From Sporanaerobacter acetigenes DSM 13106 (GTDB lineage Bacteria > Bacillota > Clostridia > Tissierellales > Sporanaerobacteraceae), in the NCBI RefSeq assembly GCF_900130025.1, contig NZ_FQXR01000007.1, positions 61,996 to 125,995 on the forward strand: a DNA stretch of 64,000 bases, in the 5' to 3' direction. Under the pieces are notes generated by a model. It was not told the origin of the DNA. It saw only the letters and a program-made list of their open reading frames with translations, and did not search any database. Numbering within the stretch: the first letter of the stretch is position 1; every line of letters begins with the position of its first letter. Positions 1 through 10,116 of the stretch are shown in pieces. Made by a program: the position numbers and the translations under genes.

Positions 1-96
1 CTCTCCATTAAGTTTATTTGCTAATTTTATAGAAATATCTGTTTTACCAACAGCCGTTGGACCTACCAAAACAATTAGAGGTATTTTTTTGCTCAT
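1..96 (-). CDS. miaA: tRNA dimethylallyltransferase MiaA, N-terminal fragment
   Basis: Only the first 32 codons are in the window; the gene runs off the left edge. The start is ATG at 96, preceded by an AAAGGATGAT ribosome binding site. The visible residues read as a short basic N-terminus followed by the P-loop GPTAVGKT, which is the nucleotide-binding loop of MiaA. The family transfers a dimethylallyl group to A37 of tRNAs that read UNN codons. It follows mutL by 12 nt in the order miaB-mutS-mutL-miaA, the usual Firmicute arrangement, and MiaB acts on the product of MiaA. The identification rests on the P-loop plus this synteny. Confidence 0.85.
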   Translation of the reverse strand, partial: MSKKIPLIVLVGPTAVGKTDISIKLANKLNGE

Positions 97-108
97 ATTT
101 ATCATCCT

Positions 109-1926
109 TTAAATAATTCTTTTGAATCTTTTTTCTAATTCCCGTCTGCTTATATCAATGACAATTGGCCTTCCATGTGGACAAGTATAAGGGTTTTCAG
201 CTTTAACCAATTGATCTAGCAATTCTTCTATTTCAATGGTTGCTATTCTATCTCCACCTTTTATAGCATTTGTACAAGCAATTTTCATTATCTTTTCAAG
301 TTTCACATCATAACTACTTTTTATATCCAATTTTATATTATCTAGTATGTCAAAAAAAAGTTCTTTTGAATTAGGTGTTCCAAATATAAAAGGTACACCC
401 CTTATTGCTAAAGAATTGATCCCAAATTCTTCGACTTCAAAACCTAATCTATGAAATAAATCCTTATTTTCTTTTACAATCTCCATTTCATCATTTGTTA
501 AATCAATAACTTCTGGTGATACCAATTTCTGGGTTACAATTTTTTCACCCTCATATTCCTTTTTATATTGTTCATACATAATTCTTTCATGAGCAGCATG
601 TTGATCTAATATATAAAAATTGTCATTAGAGCTATCTTCTAAAATTATATAAGTATTAAACAATACTCCAACAATTTTTACGTCATTAAAAATTTGAGCC
701 ATATTTAAATTAGAAGCATGTTCATTTGAGTCTTTTCCCCGTAAATCATTTTGTACTGTTAGGTATTTATTATCGCTTTCTTCCCTTGACATAATTTTTG
801 TTTCTTTAAATTCATCAAATTCATCATTTTCATTTGAAATTTTATCTGTAGCATTTGAATAATTTTTATCTAAAAAATTTATTGGCTGAACATCTGGAAT
901 TTTTAATGGTATTATTTCAACCTTAGGAATAGTTACTACTTTATTGATATTTTCTATAACTAGACCATTGATTAATTCATCTATTTTAGATTGATCCACA
1001 AATTTAATTTCTTCTTTAGTAGGATGAATATTTACATCTATATTGCTAGGATCTATGTCAATAAAAAATATAAATATAGGAAATTTGTTAATTGGTATCA
1101 CAGATTTATAGCAATCTTCAATAGTTTTTGTTATTTCATAATTTTTTACCCATCTTTTATTTACAAATATATATTGATGTCTTCTATTGCCTCTATAAAA
1201 ACTATTTTTTGAAACATAACCTTTAATATTTAATGTATCATCCTTATAGTTTAACTCCAGTAAGTTATCAATAAATTCTTTTCCTAAAATTGAATAAATA
1301 TTTGAAACTATATCATTGGTCCCGGGAGTTTTCAAAATTAATCTATCATCTTTTATATATTTAAAAGAAATATTAGGATTTCCTAAAGCTAATTTATATA
1401 CAATATCACTGACATAGTTAGACTCAGCTGTTTCTTTTTTTAAAAACTTTCTTCTTACAGGAACATTATAAAAAAGTTCCCTTAAAATCATCGAAGTTCC
1501 TACTGGGCAACCAATTACTTGTTTATCTACTATTTTGCCATTATCAATAAAAACTCTAATTCCTTTAGTGCTATCTCTAGCTCTAGTGAGAGTTTCAACT
1601 TTACTTACCATTGAAATACTTGCTAGAGCTTCACCTCTAAACCCTAAAGAATGTATATTGTTTAAATCATCAATACTAGATATTTTACTTGTAGAATGCC
1701 TAATAAAAGCCAATTCAACTTGATTTTCATCTATGCCAGTACCATCATCTGTAACTCTGATATAATCTTTCCCGCCACCTTTAATTTCTACAATTATATT
1801 TTGAGAATTTGCATCTATAGAATTTTCTATTAGTTCTTTTACAACAGAGGCTGGTCTTTCAATTATTTCCCCTGCAGCTATTTTAGTAATAGTTGCCTCA
1901 TCTAAAATTTTAATTCTACCCGACAT
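109..1926 (-). CDS. mutL: DNA mismatch repair protein MutL (endonuclease type)
   Basis: MutL couples MutS mismatch recognition to strand incision. The N-terminal GHKL ATPase is clear: ELIENSIDAN near residue 31, DDGTGID near 60 and GFRGEALASI near 94. A variable linker rich in Asn, Glu and Asp follows. The C-terminal dimerisation domain carries the endonuclease metal motif DQHAAHERIMYE near residue 440 and CPHGRP near 580, as in MutL of bacteria that lack MutH. At 605 residues the length is normal. The ATG start has an AAGGAGAGA ribosome binding site. It is 12 nt downstream of mutS and almost certainly cotranscribed with it. Confidence 0.97.
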   Translation of the reverse strand: MSGRIKILDEATITKIAAGEIIERPASVVKELIENSIDANSQNIIVEIKGGGKDYIRVTDDGTGIDENQVELAFIRHSTSKISSIDDLNNIHSLGFRGEALASISMVSKVETLTRARDSTKGIRVFIDNGKIVDKQVIGCPVGTSMILRELFYNVPVRRKFLKKETAESNYVSDIVYKLALGNPNISFKYIKDDRLILKTPGTNDIVSNIYSILGKEFIDNLLELNYKDDTLNIKGYVSKNSFYRGNRRHQYIFVNKRWVKNYEITKTIEDCYKSVIPINKFPIFIFFIDIDPSNIDVNIHPTKEEIKFVDQSKIDELINGLVIENINKVVTIPKVEIIPLKIPDVQPINFLDKNYSNATDKISNENDEFDEFKETKIMSREESDNKYLTVQNDLRGKDSNEHASNLNMAQIFNDVKIVGVLFNTYIILEDSSNDNFYILDQHAAHERIMYEQYKKEYEGEKIVTQKLVSPEVIDLTNDEMEIVKENKDLFHRLGFEVEEFGINSLAIRGVPFIFGTPNSKELFFDILDNIKLDIKSSYDVKLEKIMKIACTNAIKGGDRIATIEIEELLDQLVKAENPYTCPHGRPIVIDISRRELEKRFKRII

Positions 1927-1938
1927 TTACATCTCTCC

Positions 1939-4557
1939 TTAGAGATTTTTAGCACTTTCTACAATCTCATAAAGTATATTTATAGCTTCCATTGGAGTTA
2001 ATTTAATTACATCTATATTTTTAAGTCTATCAATAATTTTACTTATATTGTACTCAAAAATATTTAGCTGTTCAGTTTCTTTAGATTTCATTTCTTTGTC
2101 AGTTTTTAAACTTCCATTAAAACCTTGACTTTTTTCAATTTGGTTTAAAATTTCATTTGCTCTATTTATAATATCTTCATCAATTCCTGCTAATCGTGCA
2201 ACTTCAATTCCATAGCTTTTATTCGTGCTCCCTTTTACTATTTTTCTTAAAAATATTATTTCTTTCCCTTTTTCTTCTACCAATATTGTATAATTTTTAA
2301 TTCCTTTAATTTTCCCTTCTAATTGTGTCAACTCATGATAATGAGTTGCAAACAATGTTTTAGCCTTTATATTTAAGGCAATATATTCAATAACAGACCA
2401 AGCAATACTGAGCCCATCAAAAGTACTAGTACCTCTCCCTACTTCATCTAAGATAATTAAGCTGTTTTCCGTTGCATTTTGTAGAATATTAGAGACTTCA
2501 TTCATTTCCACCATAAATGTACTTTCACCTTGAGATAAATTATCTGAAGCCCCAATTCTAGTAAAAATTCTATCTACAATACTAATATTTGCACATTCAG
2601 CTGGGACAAAACTACCAATTTGAGCCATCAGTGTTATAATAGCCACTTGTCTCATATAAGTAGATTTACCTGCCATATTAGGCCCTGTTAAAATAATAGT
2701 TCTATTATCTTTATTGTCAAGATGAGTATCATTTGGAACAAACAATATGTCTTTTAACATTTTTTCAACTACAGGATGCCTGCCATTTCTTATTTCTATT
2801 TTTCCATCACTATTTAGCTCTGGTCTTACATAGTTATTATTATAAGCTACTTCTGAAAGAGAAAGTAAAGCATCTAAATTAGCAATAATTTTACTTACAT
2901 TTTGAATTCTTCTAGTTTCACTTTTAATATTCTCTCTAACTTTTATAAATATATTATACTCTAGATCAATCAGTTTTTCTTCTGCTCCTAGTATTTTGGC
3001 TTCCATTTCTTTTAATTCTGGTATTATAAATCTTTCAGAATTAGAAAGAGTTTGTTTCCTAATATAGTCTTCTGGTATCATATTTAAATATGATTTTGTA
3101 ACTTCTATATAATAACCAAACAATCTATTATATCCTACTTTTAATGTTTTGATTCCAGTTCTTTCTTTTTCTTTTTCTTCTAATTTAGCTAACCATTCTT
3201 TACCCTTTGTAGACATTTCTCTTAACTCGTTTATCTCTCCATTAAAGTCAGTTTTAATGACTCCCCCTTCTTTAATTGAAACAGGAGGATCATCCACAAT
3301 AGCTTTGTCAATTAAATTATATATATCATTTAATGTATCAATATTTTTGCCTATTTCATTTAAATTAGGATCTTCTGAAGCAATCAATAATTGTTTTAAT
3401 TTTGGAAGTATATATAAAGAGCTTTTCAATGAAATTAAATCTCTACCATTACAATTTCCATAAACGATTTTCCCCATTATACGTTCCAGATCATATATTT
3501 CTTTTAAACAATTTTTCACATCATCCATAAAAATAATGTTTTCAGTAAATTTTTCTATGATATCTAATCTGTATTCAATCTCTTTTTTATCCAGTAAGGG
3601 TTGTTCAATCCAATTTTTTAAAAGCCTTCCTCCCATGGCAGTAGAAGTTCTATCTAAAAGCCAAATTAAAGAACCTTTCTTTTCTTTTCCTCTAATAGTT
3701 TCATTTATTTCTAAATTTATCCTTGTATTTATATCCAATACCATGTATTTATTGGGTAAATAAAATGAAATATCATTTATATGTTCCATGGTTATTTTTT
3801 GAGTATCTTGTAAATAATTCAAAAGAATACCTGTTGCAATAATAGAATATTTTTTATCTTCTAATCCTGAATTTTTTATATAGCCCTGACCAAAATGTTT
3901 TGCTATTATTTCTTGGCAATTTTCAACATTAGCTAGTTGTTCATCATAAACATCTATATATGGATTAATAGCCATTTGTATGGCTTTTGATACTTTTTCA
4001 TCTTCCAAAACTATAGAATTTGTTATGATTTCAGATGGTACAATTTTACCCAACTCATCTAGTAAAAAACTCATATTATCTTTTTTGTTCCCATAGAATT
4101 CGGTAGTATATAGTTCTCCTGTAGAAATATCTACAAAAGCTATTCCTACTCCATGTTCATCTACAAATATAGCAGAAAGAAAATTGTTAGATTTTTCATC
4201 TAATGCATTCAAATCTGTTATAGTGCCAGGAGTTATAACTCTTATTACATCCCTTTCCACAATCCCTTTTGCCAAAGCTGGATCTTCTAATTGTTCACAA
4301 ATAGCAACCTTATAGCCTTTATCTATTAATTTGGATATATATGAATCTGCAGCATGATAGGGTATCCCACACATGGGAGCTTTTTCTTCTCTTCCACAAT
4401 CTCTTTTAGTCAAGGTTATTTCAAGTTCCTTTGAAGCTAAAATAGCATCATCAAAAAACATTTCATAAAAATCCCCTAATCTAAAAAACAAAATACAGTC
4501 TTTATATTTAGCTTTTATATTCATATATTGTTTCATCATTGGTGTCAAATCATCCAA
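1939..4557 (-). CDS. mutS: DNA mismatch repair protein MutS
   Basis: MutS binds mismatches and small loops and recruits MutL. The mismatch-reading motif FYEMFF is near residue 30, the Walker A loop GPNMAGKST near 624, and the Walker B/signature region LDEVGRGTSTFDG near 700. The reading frame stays open to a TTG at 4572, but that codon overlaps the GGAGGG sequence (4565-4570). A second TTG at 4557, six bases after GGAGGGA, gives an N-terminus that runs directly into the conserved LTPMMKQY; that start is used here (872 aa). It is 31 nt downstream of miaB. The function is certain and the start is inferred from ribosome-binding-site spacing. Confidence 0.96.
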   Translation of the reverse strand: MDDLTPMMKQYMNIKAKYKDCILFFRLGDFYEMFFDDAILASKELEITLTKRDCGREEKAPMCGIPYHAADSYISKLIDKGYKVAICEQLEDPALAKGIVERDVIRVITPGTITDLNALDEKSNNFLSAIFVDEHGVGIAFVDISTGELYTTEFYGNKKDNMSFLLDELGKIVPSEIITNSIVLEDEKVSKAIQMAINPYIDVYDEQLANVENCQEIIAKHFGQGYIKNSGLEDKKYSIIATGILLNYLQDTQKITMEHINDISFYLPNKYMVLDINTRINLEINETIRGKEKKGSLIWLLDRTSTAMGGRLLKNWIEQPLLDKKEIEYRLDIIEKFTENIIFMDDVKNCLKEIYDLERIMGKIVYGNCNGRDLISLKSSLYILPKLKQLLIASEDPNLNEIGKNIDTLNDIYNLIDKAIVDDPPVSIKEGGVIKTDFNGEINELREMSTKGKEWLAKLEEKEKERTGIKTLKVGYNRLFGYYIEVTKSYLNMIPEDYIRKQTLSNSERFIIPELKEMEAKILGAEEKLIDLEYNIFIKVRENIKSETRRIQNVSKIIANLDALLSLSEVAYNNNYVRPELNSDGKIEIRNGRHPVVEKMLKDILFVPNDTHLDNKDNRTIILTGPNMAGKSTYMRQVAIITLMAQIGSFVPAECANISIVDRIFTRIGASDNLSQGESTFMVEMNEVSNILQNATENSLIILDEVGRGTSTFDGLSIAWSVIEYIALNIKAKTLFATHYHELTQLEGKIKGIKNYTILVEEKGKEIIFLRKIVKGSTNKSYGIEVARLAGIDEDIINRANEILNQIEKSQGFNGSLKTDKEMKSKETEQLNIFEYNISKIIDRLKNIDVIKLTPMEAINILYEIVESAKNL

Positions 4558-4588
4558 ATGCAATCCCTCCAATAAACATAAGAAAGCA

Positions 4589-5920
4589 TTAAATTATATG
4601 TCCTTCTAATGTAAAAGTTTTTGGTTCAGTGATCCTTACATTAACGAAATTTCCAATTAAATCACTATCTCCTTCAAAATGAACTAATTTATTAGTTCTA
4701 GTTCTTCCTGTCAGTATTTTATCATCAGTCTTACTAATTTCTTCAACTAACACTTCTACAATTTTATCTTTATATTTTAGATTATTGCCATAAAATATAG
4801 GATATAGTGTATCTAATAGTTTTTGAAATCTTTCATGTTTAATATCATCTGGTATTTGGTTTTCCATCTTTGCAGCAATAGTACCTTCTCTTATGGAATA
4901 GAGAAAAGTAAAGGCTGAATCATATTCCACTTCTTTGACCAAGTCCAACGTCTTTTCAAAATCTTCTTCTGTTTCTCCCGGAAATCCCACTATTATATCA
5001 GTAGTTATAGCTATATTAGGTATTTCTTGTTTTACTTTATTGACAATTTGTAGATATTTTTCACGAGTATATTTTCTATTCATACTCTCTAATATTGAAT
5101 TGCTACCTGATTGAACAGGCAAATGCAAATGCTCGCATACCTTCTCACAATCCCTCATTGTATAAATAAGTTCATCTGATAAGTCTTTAGGATGAGAAGT
5201 CATAAATCTAATTCTTTCAATTCCATCTATTTTATTGATTTCTCTTAAAAGCTCTGCAAAACTAAAAGATTTCTCAAGAGTCTTTCCATAAGAGTTTACA
5301 TTCTGTCCCAACAAAGTTACTTCTTTATAACCTTCTTCTGCAAGTTTTTCTATTTCCGAGATAATATTTTTAGGTTCTCTACTTGTTTCTCTTCCTCTAG
5401 TATAAGGGACTATACAATATGTGCAAAAATTGTTGCAACCATACATTATATTTACAAAAGATTTATAATTATATTTTCTATTAAAGTTTATATCTTCTAC
5501 AATTTCTCTACTATCTTCAACTACATCAACAATTGTTTCATTTGTATTTAAATGTGCATCAATTAATTGAGGAAGTTTATGAATATTGTTGGGACCAAAG
5601 ATAATATCTACATGTTTAAACTTTTTGGATATATAATCTCTTATATCTTCTCTTTGGGTCATGCAACCACAAATACCTATAATTAAATCTGGCTTTTTTC
5701 TCTTTAATCCTTTTAATTCACCCAATTGCCCATACACTTTGACTTCTGCATTTTCTCTAACCAAACATGTATTATATATAATTAAATCACACTCTTCTTT
5801 ATTATCACAAAGAATATAGCCCATATTCTCTAGAATCCATGAAATTTTTTCTGAATCATGCTCATTCATTTGACATCCATGAGTTACTACCATGTACTTT
5901 TTATTTTCAATACTGTTCAT
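4589..5920 (-). CDS. miaB: tRNA-2-methylthio-N6-dimethylallyladenosine synthase MiaB
   Basis: This radical-SAM methylthiotransferase converts i6A37 to ms2i6A37 in tRNA. The N-terminal UPF0004 domain begins with [12 protein letters not shown], whose Cys helps ligate the second Fe-S cluster. The radical-SAM motif CNNFCTYC lies near residue 160, followed by PYTRGRE. The C-terminus has a TRAM-like RNA-binding domain. At 443 aa the length is usual. MiaB is favoured over the related MtaB and RimO because of the N-terminal signature and the neighbouring mutS-mutL-miaA. It is the first gene of that minus-strand operon. Confidence 0.95.
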   Translation of the reverse strand: MNSIENKKYMVVTHGCQMNEHDSEKISWILENMGYILCDNKEECDLIIYNTCLVRENAEVKVYGQLGELKGLKRKKPDLIIGICGCMTQREDIRDYISKKFKHVDIIFGPNNIHKLPQLIDAHLNTNETIVDVVEDSREIVEDINFNRKYNYKSFVNIMYGCNNFCTYCIVPYTRGRETSREPKNIISEIEKLAEEGYKEVTLLGQNVNSYGKTLEKSFSFAELLREINKIDGIERIRFMTSHPKDLSDELIYTMRDCEKVCEHLHLPVQSGSNSILESMNRKYTREKYLQIVNKVKQEIPNIAITTDIIVGFPGETEEDFEKTLDLVKEVEYDSAFTFLYSIREGTIAAKMENQIPDDIKHERFQKLLDTLYPIFYGNNLKYKDKIVEVLVEEISKTDDKILTGRTRTNKLVHFEGDSDLIGNFVNVRITEPKTFTLEGHII

Positions 5921-5951
5921 TCAAATACCTCCATCTGTTATTATCTACACT

Positions 5952-5980
5952 ATTATATCATAATTTATATTGTATTTAAA
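5952..5980 (-). promoter_or_regulatory. candidate sigma-A promoter of miaB-mutS-mutL
   Basis: Read on the minus strand, a perfect TATAAT -10 (5952-5957) is preceded after 17 bp by TTTAAA (5975-5980, 4 of 6 to consensus). It lies 32 bp upstream of the miaB start codon. The -35 overlaps that of the divergent plus-strand promoter by one base. Called by eye. Confidence 0.5.
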
Positions 5981-5998
5981 AATTTTATTCATTATAAA
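5970..5998 (+). promoter_or_regulatory. candidate sigma-A promoter of the aminotransferase gene
   Basis: TTGTAT (5970-5975), a 17-bp spacer and TATAAA (5993-5998) fit a sigma-A promoter and would leave a leader of about 85 nt before the ATG at 6091. The AT content of the region means a chance match cannot be excluded. Confidence 0.4.
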
Positions 5999-6090
5999 AC
6001 ACACTTAACTAGACTACCATTTATTCTAGATTTATGATATCATATTCATGAATGTAAAATTATAACTTATAGTCAAAAGGAGGAATTTTT

Positions 6091-7284
6091 ATGAATTTTT
6101 CTCAAAGGATAACTTCCATGCAACAATCCCCTATTAGAAAATTAGTACCATATGCTGAAGCAGCAAAGAAAAATGGCAAAAAAGTCTATCATTTAAATAT
6201 TGGACAGCCCGATATTAAGACACCAGTAGAATTCTTTGATGCAGTTAAAAACTTCAATGAAAACGTTTTAGCCTATTCACTTTCACAAGGTATGCCAGAA
6301 TTAATCAATAGTTTTAGAAAATATTATGAAAAATATGGTATTCACTTCGATCAAGATGAAATATTAATAACTAATGGAGGTAGTGAAGCACTAATATTTT
6401 CTCTTATTGCTGTATGCGATTATCAAGATGAAGTATTAATACCTGAACCATTCTATACAAACTACAATGGATTTAGCAATATGGCAGGAGTTAAAGTAGT
6501 TCCAATAACTACAAAAGCTGAAAATGGTTTTCATCTTCCAGAAAAAACCGAACTTGAAAAACTAATTACAACTAGAACAAAAGCTATATTATTATCAAAT
6601 CCAGGAAATCCCACAGGAACTATATACACAAAAGATGAAATCTATATGTTAAGAGATATAGCAAAGGAATATAATTTATTCATAATTGCAGATGAAGTGT
6701 ATAGAGAATTTGTATATGATGGTTTAGAATTTACAAGTTTTGCTCATTTAGATGATATAAAAGATAGAGTTATAATAACTGATAGTATATCTAAAAGATA
6801 TAGCGCATGTGGTGCTAGAATAGGATGTATTGCATCTAAAAATAAAGATTTAATGAAACAAATTTTAAAATTATGTCAAGGAAGACTTTGTGTTCCAACT
6901 ATTGAACAAGTAGGAGCAGCAAATTTAATAAATGTAAAAGATGAATATTTTGAAGAAACTAATAGAGAATATTCAAAAAGAAGAGATGTAGTATATGAAG
7001 CACTTAAAAATATGGACGGAGTTGTTTGTGAAAAACCTCATGGAGCTTTCTATGTAATTGCAAAATTGCCAGTAAAAAATGCTGAAGATTTTGTTGTTTG
7101 GATGTTGACAGATTTTGATGTAAACAATGATACTGTAATGATGGCTCCAGCAGAAGGTTTTTATGGAACTGAAGGATTAGGAAAAGACGAAGTAAGAATT
7201 TCATATTGCTTAAATGTAGAAGATCTAAAAAATGCTATGAAAATTCTTGATGAAGCATTAAAAGTTTATCCAGACAGAAAATAA
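6091..7284 (+). CDS. class I/II pyridoxal-phosphate aminotransferase (aspartate aminotransferase-like)
   Basis: The sequence shows the fold type I aminotransferase layout: NIGQPDI near residue 35, the NPGNPTG substrate and PLP-binding motif near 172, and SxSK with the Schiff-base lysine in DSISKRYSACGARIG near 235. At 397 aa the length fits. Family members transfer the amino group of aspartate, aromatic or other amino acids to 2-oxoglutarate; the actual substrate cannot be read from the sequence. It is the only large plus-strand gene in the window and forms a single-gene unit with its own promoter candidate, an AAAAGGAGG ribosome binding site and a strong terminator. Confidence 0.9.
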   Translation: MNFSQRITSMQQSPIRKLVPYAEAAKKNGKKVYHLNIGQPDIKTPVEFFDAVKNFNENVLAYSLSQGMPELINSFRKYYEKYGIHFDQDEILITNGGSEALIFSLIAVCDYQDEVLIPEPFYTNYNGFSNMAGVKVVPITTKAENGFHLPEKTELEKLITTRTKAILLSNPGNPTGTIYTKDEIYMLRDIAKEYNLFIIADEVYREFVYDGLEFTSFAHLDDIKDRVIITDSISKRYSACGARIGCIASKNKDLMKQILKLCQGRLCVPTIEQVGAANLINVKDEYFEETNREYSKRRDVVYEALKNMDGVVCEKPHGAFYVIAKLPVKNAEDFVVWMLTDFDVNNDTVMMAPAEGFYGTEGLGKDEVRISYCLNVEDLKNAMKILDEALKVYPDRK

Positions 7285-7324
7285 TATATTTAGAGCAGGG
7301 CATTTGTCCTGCTCTAAATATATT
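7283..7324. terminator. bidirectional intrinsic terminator
   Basis: A 17-bp perfect stem (7283-7299 with 7308-7324) and 8-nt loop directly follow the aminotransferase stop on the plus strand and end in a T-rich tract. The same hairpin overlaps the stop codon of the convergent MerR-like gene and can serve both directions. Confidence 0.9.
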
Positions 7325-7922
7325 AATTTTTAGATTTAAACATTTTTTTGAAAAATCCTTTATTGGCATTTTCTTTTCTTTTAAGTTCTTCCCTCAGTTC
7401 TGCTGCCTCATAAGATTTTTCTTTTATTTTCATTTTCAACTTTGCATTTTCACAGATTAAGACATCTCTTTCTTTGCTACTAATCTCTTCCCTCAAATTT
7501 TTAATTTCTTCCTTTAATTCTAATATTATTTGTTCATTACTGCCATATTTTGAGTCTATTAAAGGCTTTAATTCTTCATTGAGTATATTGTGTAAATTAT
7601 TACTTATTTCTTGAGATAAATTGTTAATATCTAATTTTTCCATAGGCATAATTGTTGTAATGGCAGTTTCTTCGTTATTATTGACAACAAGTTCTGGAGA
7701 TTTAATTATCAACTTTATTTGCTTATTGCTAAAACCTCTATTCTGTAAAGATTTTATGTACTGAATTATCTCTATCTCCTTATAGGTGTAGTATCTGTGG
7801 TTTGACTCATTTCTAGGAATATCAAGCTCAAACTCTTTTTCATAGTATCTTAGTACATGGGGAGGATAATCCGTTAATTCAGATACTTCAGAAATAGTGT
7901 ATTGTCTTTGCATGTCTATCAT
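7323..7922 (-). CDS. MerR-type HTH protein with coiled-coil tail (RacA-like)
   Basis: The first 70 residues form a MerR-type winged helix: YTISEVSELTDYPPHVLRYYEKEF followed by the wing and LQNRGFSNKQI. Instead of a ligand-binding domain there is a linker and then a charged heptad region (about residues 125-185, rich in Glu, Lys and Leu) that should form a coiled coil, ending in a basic tail. This layout is seen in RacA, the Bacillus chromosome-anchoring protein, and in MerR/DUF3967-like regulators. A sporulation chromosome-binding role is an attractive inference but unproven. The ATG at 7922 has an AAGGGGG ribosome binding site. It stands alone between two terminators. Confidence 0.7.
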   Translation of the reverse strand: MIDMQRQYTISEVSELTDYPPHVLRYYEKEFELDIPRNESNHRYYTYKEIEIIQYIKSLQNRGFSNKQIKLIIKSPELVVNNNEETAITTIMPMEKLDINNLSQEISNNLHNILNEELKPLIDSKYGSNEQIILELKEEIKNLREEISSKERDVLICENAKLKMKIKEKSYEAAELREELKRKENANKGFFKKMFKSKN

Positions 7923-8074
7923 AAATTTTACCCCCTTAATAATTACTACTAATAGTAATATTCTTTATGAACTTGCGTTTTCCTTTTTATATCATAAATG
8001 TTTTTAATTAATATTATTACATATATAAACATATTTAGCATAGAAAAAGATATTTATGTCAAATAAAATAAAAA

Positions 8075-8102
8075 TTAAGGGCTGATACTTATCAGCCCTT
8101 AA
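8075..8102 (-). terminator. intrinsic terminator of the M42 peptidase operon
   Basis: A 13-bp perfect stem (8075-8087 with 8090-8102) has a 2-nt apex and is followed on the minus strand by a U-rich tract. It overlaps the stop codon of the last peptidase gene. Confidence 0.85.
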
Positions 8103-9097
8103 AAATCGATTTCTTTATTCAATATTTTTATCAACAATTCGACAGAAGATAGTACATCTTTTTTAGAGACCATTTCTACAGTAGAATGAACATATCTTGA
8201 AGAAATAGAAATAACGCCTGAAGGAATGCCTTCTTTTGTTAAATGAATAGCTCCTGAATCAGTTCCACCAAATTCTAATACTTCCATCTGATATTTAATA
8301 TTATTTTCTTCAGCTGTTTCTATCATTAGTTCTCTAACTTTTGGATGAGTAAGTATAGAATTATCCTTAACCTTAATAGCTACTCCTTTATTCAATCCCA
8401 CAGCAAATCTTTTAGCTTTAGGAGTATCTCCGCTGCCTGTCACATCTAATGCAATACCCATATCAGGTTCTATACCATAAGCAGCTGTCCTAGCACCTCT
8501 TAGTCCTACTTCTTCTTGTACAGTAAATGCAAAGTATAAATCATTCTCATTATTTTCTAAATTTTTAATTGTTTCAATTGCTACAAAGCAACCTACTCTA
8601 TCATCTAAACATTTAGAAAATACTACATTTTCATTTTCAAAATATCCAGATTCATATACACATATGTCACCAATTTTAACATTGCCCTCTGCTTCTTTTT
8701 TATCACAAACTCCAATATCTATATACATGTTCTCAATTTTCATTTTACCCATATCGTCTAATGGTTCGCTAAAAACAATTCCAGTGGTTCCATTTTCAAA
8801 AACAACTTTTTGACTAAATGATACTATCGGGGATATACCTCCAATATTTGTGAATCTCAAAAAACCATTATCATCTATATCTGTGATCATTAAACCTATT
8901 TGATCCATGTGAGCAGCCACCATGATTTTTTTGCCATTTCCTTTTTTTCTAGCAATTAAATTGCCCAATGCATCTGTTCTTATTTCATCTACATAATCCC
9001 TTATCTCTTTACTAATAAATTCCCTTATGTTTTTTTCATTTCCTGATGGTGAATATATACTAACCAAATTTTTCAACAACTCACTATTAAAATTCAT
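8099..9097 (-). CDS. M42 family metallopeptidase (third of three in tandem)
   Basis: M42 enzymes are cytosolic dinuclear-metal aminopeptidases that usually form dodecameric cages and trim peptides released by proteasome-like proteases. Metal ligands and catalytic residues are present in order: AHMDQIG (about residue 68), CLDDRVG, QEEVGLRGA, ALDVTGSGDTP and YVHSTVE. At 332 aa the length is typical. The ATG overlaps the previous stop by one base (TAATG), with GGGAGG ribosome binding site inside the upstream gene, so translation is probably coupled. It is the last gene of a three-gene operon and is followed by a terminator. The specificity of the three copies cannot be assigned. Confidence 0.9.
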   Translation of the reverse strand: MNFNSELLKNLVSIYSPSGNEKNIREFISKEIRDYVDEIRTDALGNLIARKKGNGKKIMVAAHMDQIGLMITDIDDNGFLRFTNIGGISPIVSFSQKVVFENGTTGIVFSEPLDDMGKMKIENMYIDIGVCDKKEAEGNVKIGDICVYESGYFENENVVFSKCLDDRVGCFVAIETIKNLENNENDLYFAFTVQEEVGLRGARTAAYGIEPDMGIALDVTGSGDTPKAKRFAVGLNKGVAIKVKDNSILTHPKVRELMIETAEENNIKYQMEVLEFGGTDSGAIHLTKEGIPSGVISISSRYVHSTVEMVSKKDVLSSVELLIKILNKEIDF

Positions 9098-10116
9098 TAA
9101 AATTCCTCCCTTTCCATATCATCAATAATAGATTTTAACAATCTCAAAGTATTGTCATAATCATCCTTAGACATAACAGAAACTAGAGAATGTATATATC
9201 TACATGGAACTGAAATAGTTGAAGTAATTGATCCTTCCTTTGTCTGGTGAATTCTCCCCGAATCATTTCCTCCAAAAGTTGTCTTTCTAAATTGATAAGG
9301 TATCTTATTTTTTTCAGCAATCTCTACAATCCTATTTCTAAAATTCATATCAAAAAGTGTAGTTCTATCCATCAATGAAATTGCTGGACCATCTCCTAAT
9401 TTTGTAGGAATCATATGCTTTTCCATGTCTGGAGTATCTGCACAAAGTGTACCTTCCAACACTATGCTAATATCTGGATGAACAGTATATGCTGCAGGGC
9501 CTGCTCCTATAAGTCCTACTTCTTCCATAACTGTGAATACCCCATAAAAACTCATATCAGTCTTTTCTTTGAGTAAATCTATAAGTAAACTACAACCTAC
9601 CCTATTGTCTAAAGCCTTAGCTTTTACTAGATTATTTCCAAATTCAACATATTCACTATCAAACATTACATAGTCTCCAATTGAAACCAGCTCTAAAGCT
9701 TCTTCCTTACTGTCAACGCCTATATCTATATAAAGATTATTTATATCTAATGCTTTAGACCACTCATCTCTTTTCTGCAAATGAATTGGTTTGGACCCTA
9801 TAACACCAGGAATACGCTTTTCCCCAATTTTCACGCATTTAGAAACTAAAATTCTTTTGTCTATACCACCAACAGTAGTGAATTTTAACAACCCTGATTT
9901 ATCTATTCCAGTAATCATTAAACCAACTTCATCCATATGTGCAGTTATCATAAATTTTGGTGAATCAATCTTACCTTTTTTATATGCTATTATATTACCT
10001 ATCTTATCAACTTTTAACTCATCTACATAATCTTCTATTTCATTAATTATAATATTTCTTACTTCTTTTTCATTTCCTGAAACCCCAAAAGCTTCCGTTA
10101 ATTCTTTTAATAGCAT
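9097..10116 (-). CDS. M42 family metallopeptidase (second of three in tandem)
   Basis: Same family and fold as its neighbours, 339 aa. The motifs AHMDEVG, ALDNRVG, MEEVGLIGA and YIHSLV are intact. One difference stands out: the segment that reads ALDVTGSGDTP or AIDVGFGSTPE in the flanking copies reads VLEGTLCADTP here, so the acidic ligand is Glu instead of Asp. Glu is tolerated at that position in some M42 paralogues, so the enzyme is probably active but may differ in metal or substrate preference. Its start overlaps the end of the upstream copy by 10 nt. Confidence 0.9.
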   Translation of the reverse strand: MLLKELTEAFGVSGNEKEVRNIIINEIEDYVDELKVDKIGNIIAYKKGKIDSPKFMITAHMDEVGLMITGIDKSGLLKFTTVGGIDKRILVSKCVKIGEKRIPGVIGSKPIHLQKRDEWSKALDINNLYIDIGVDSKEEALELVSIGDYVMFDSEYVEFGNNLVKAKALDNRVGCSLLIDLLKEKTDMSFYGVFTVMEEVGLIGAGPAAYTVHPDISIVLEGTLCADTPDMEKHMIPTKLGDGPAISLMDRTTLFDMNFRNRIVEIAEKNKIPYQFRKTTFGGNDSGRIHQTKEGSITSTISVPCRYIHSLVSVMSKDDYDNTLRLLKSIIDDMEREEF

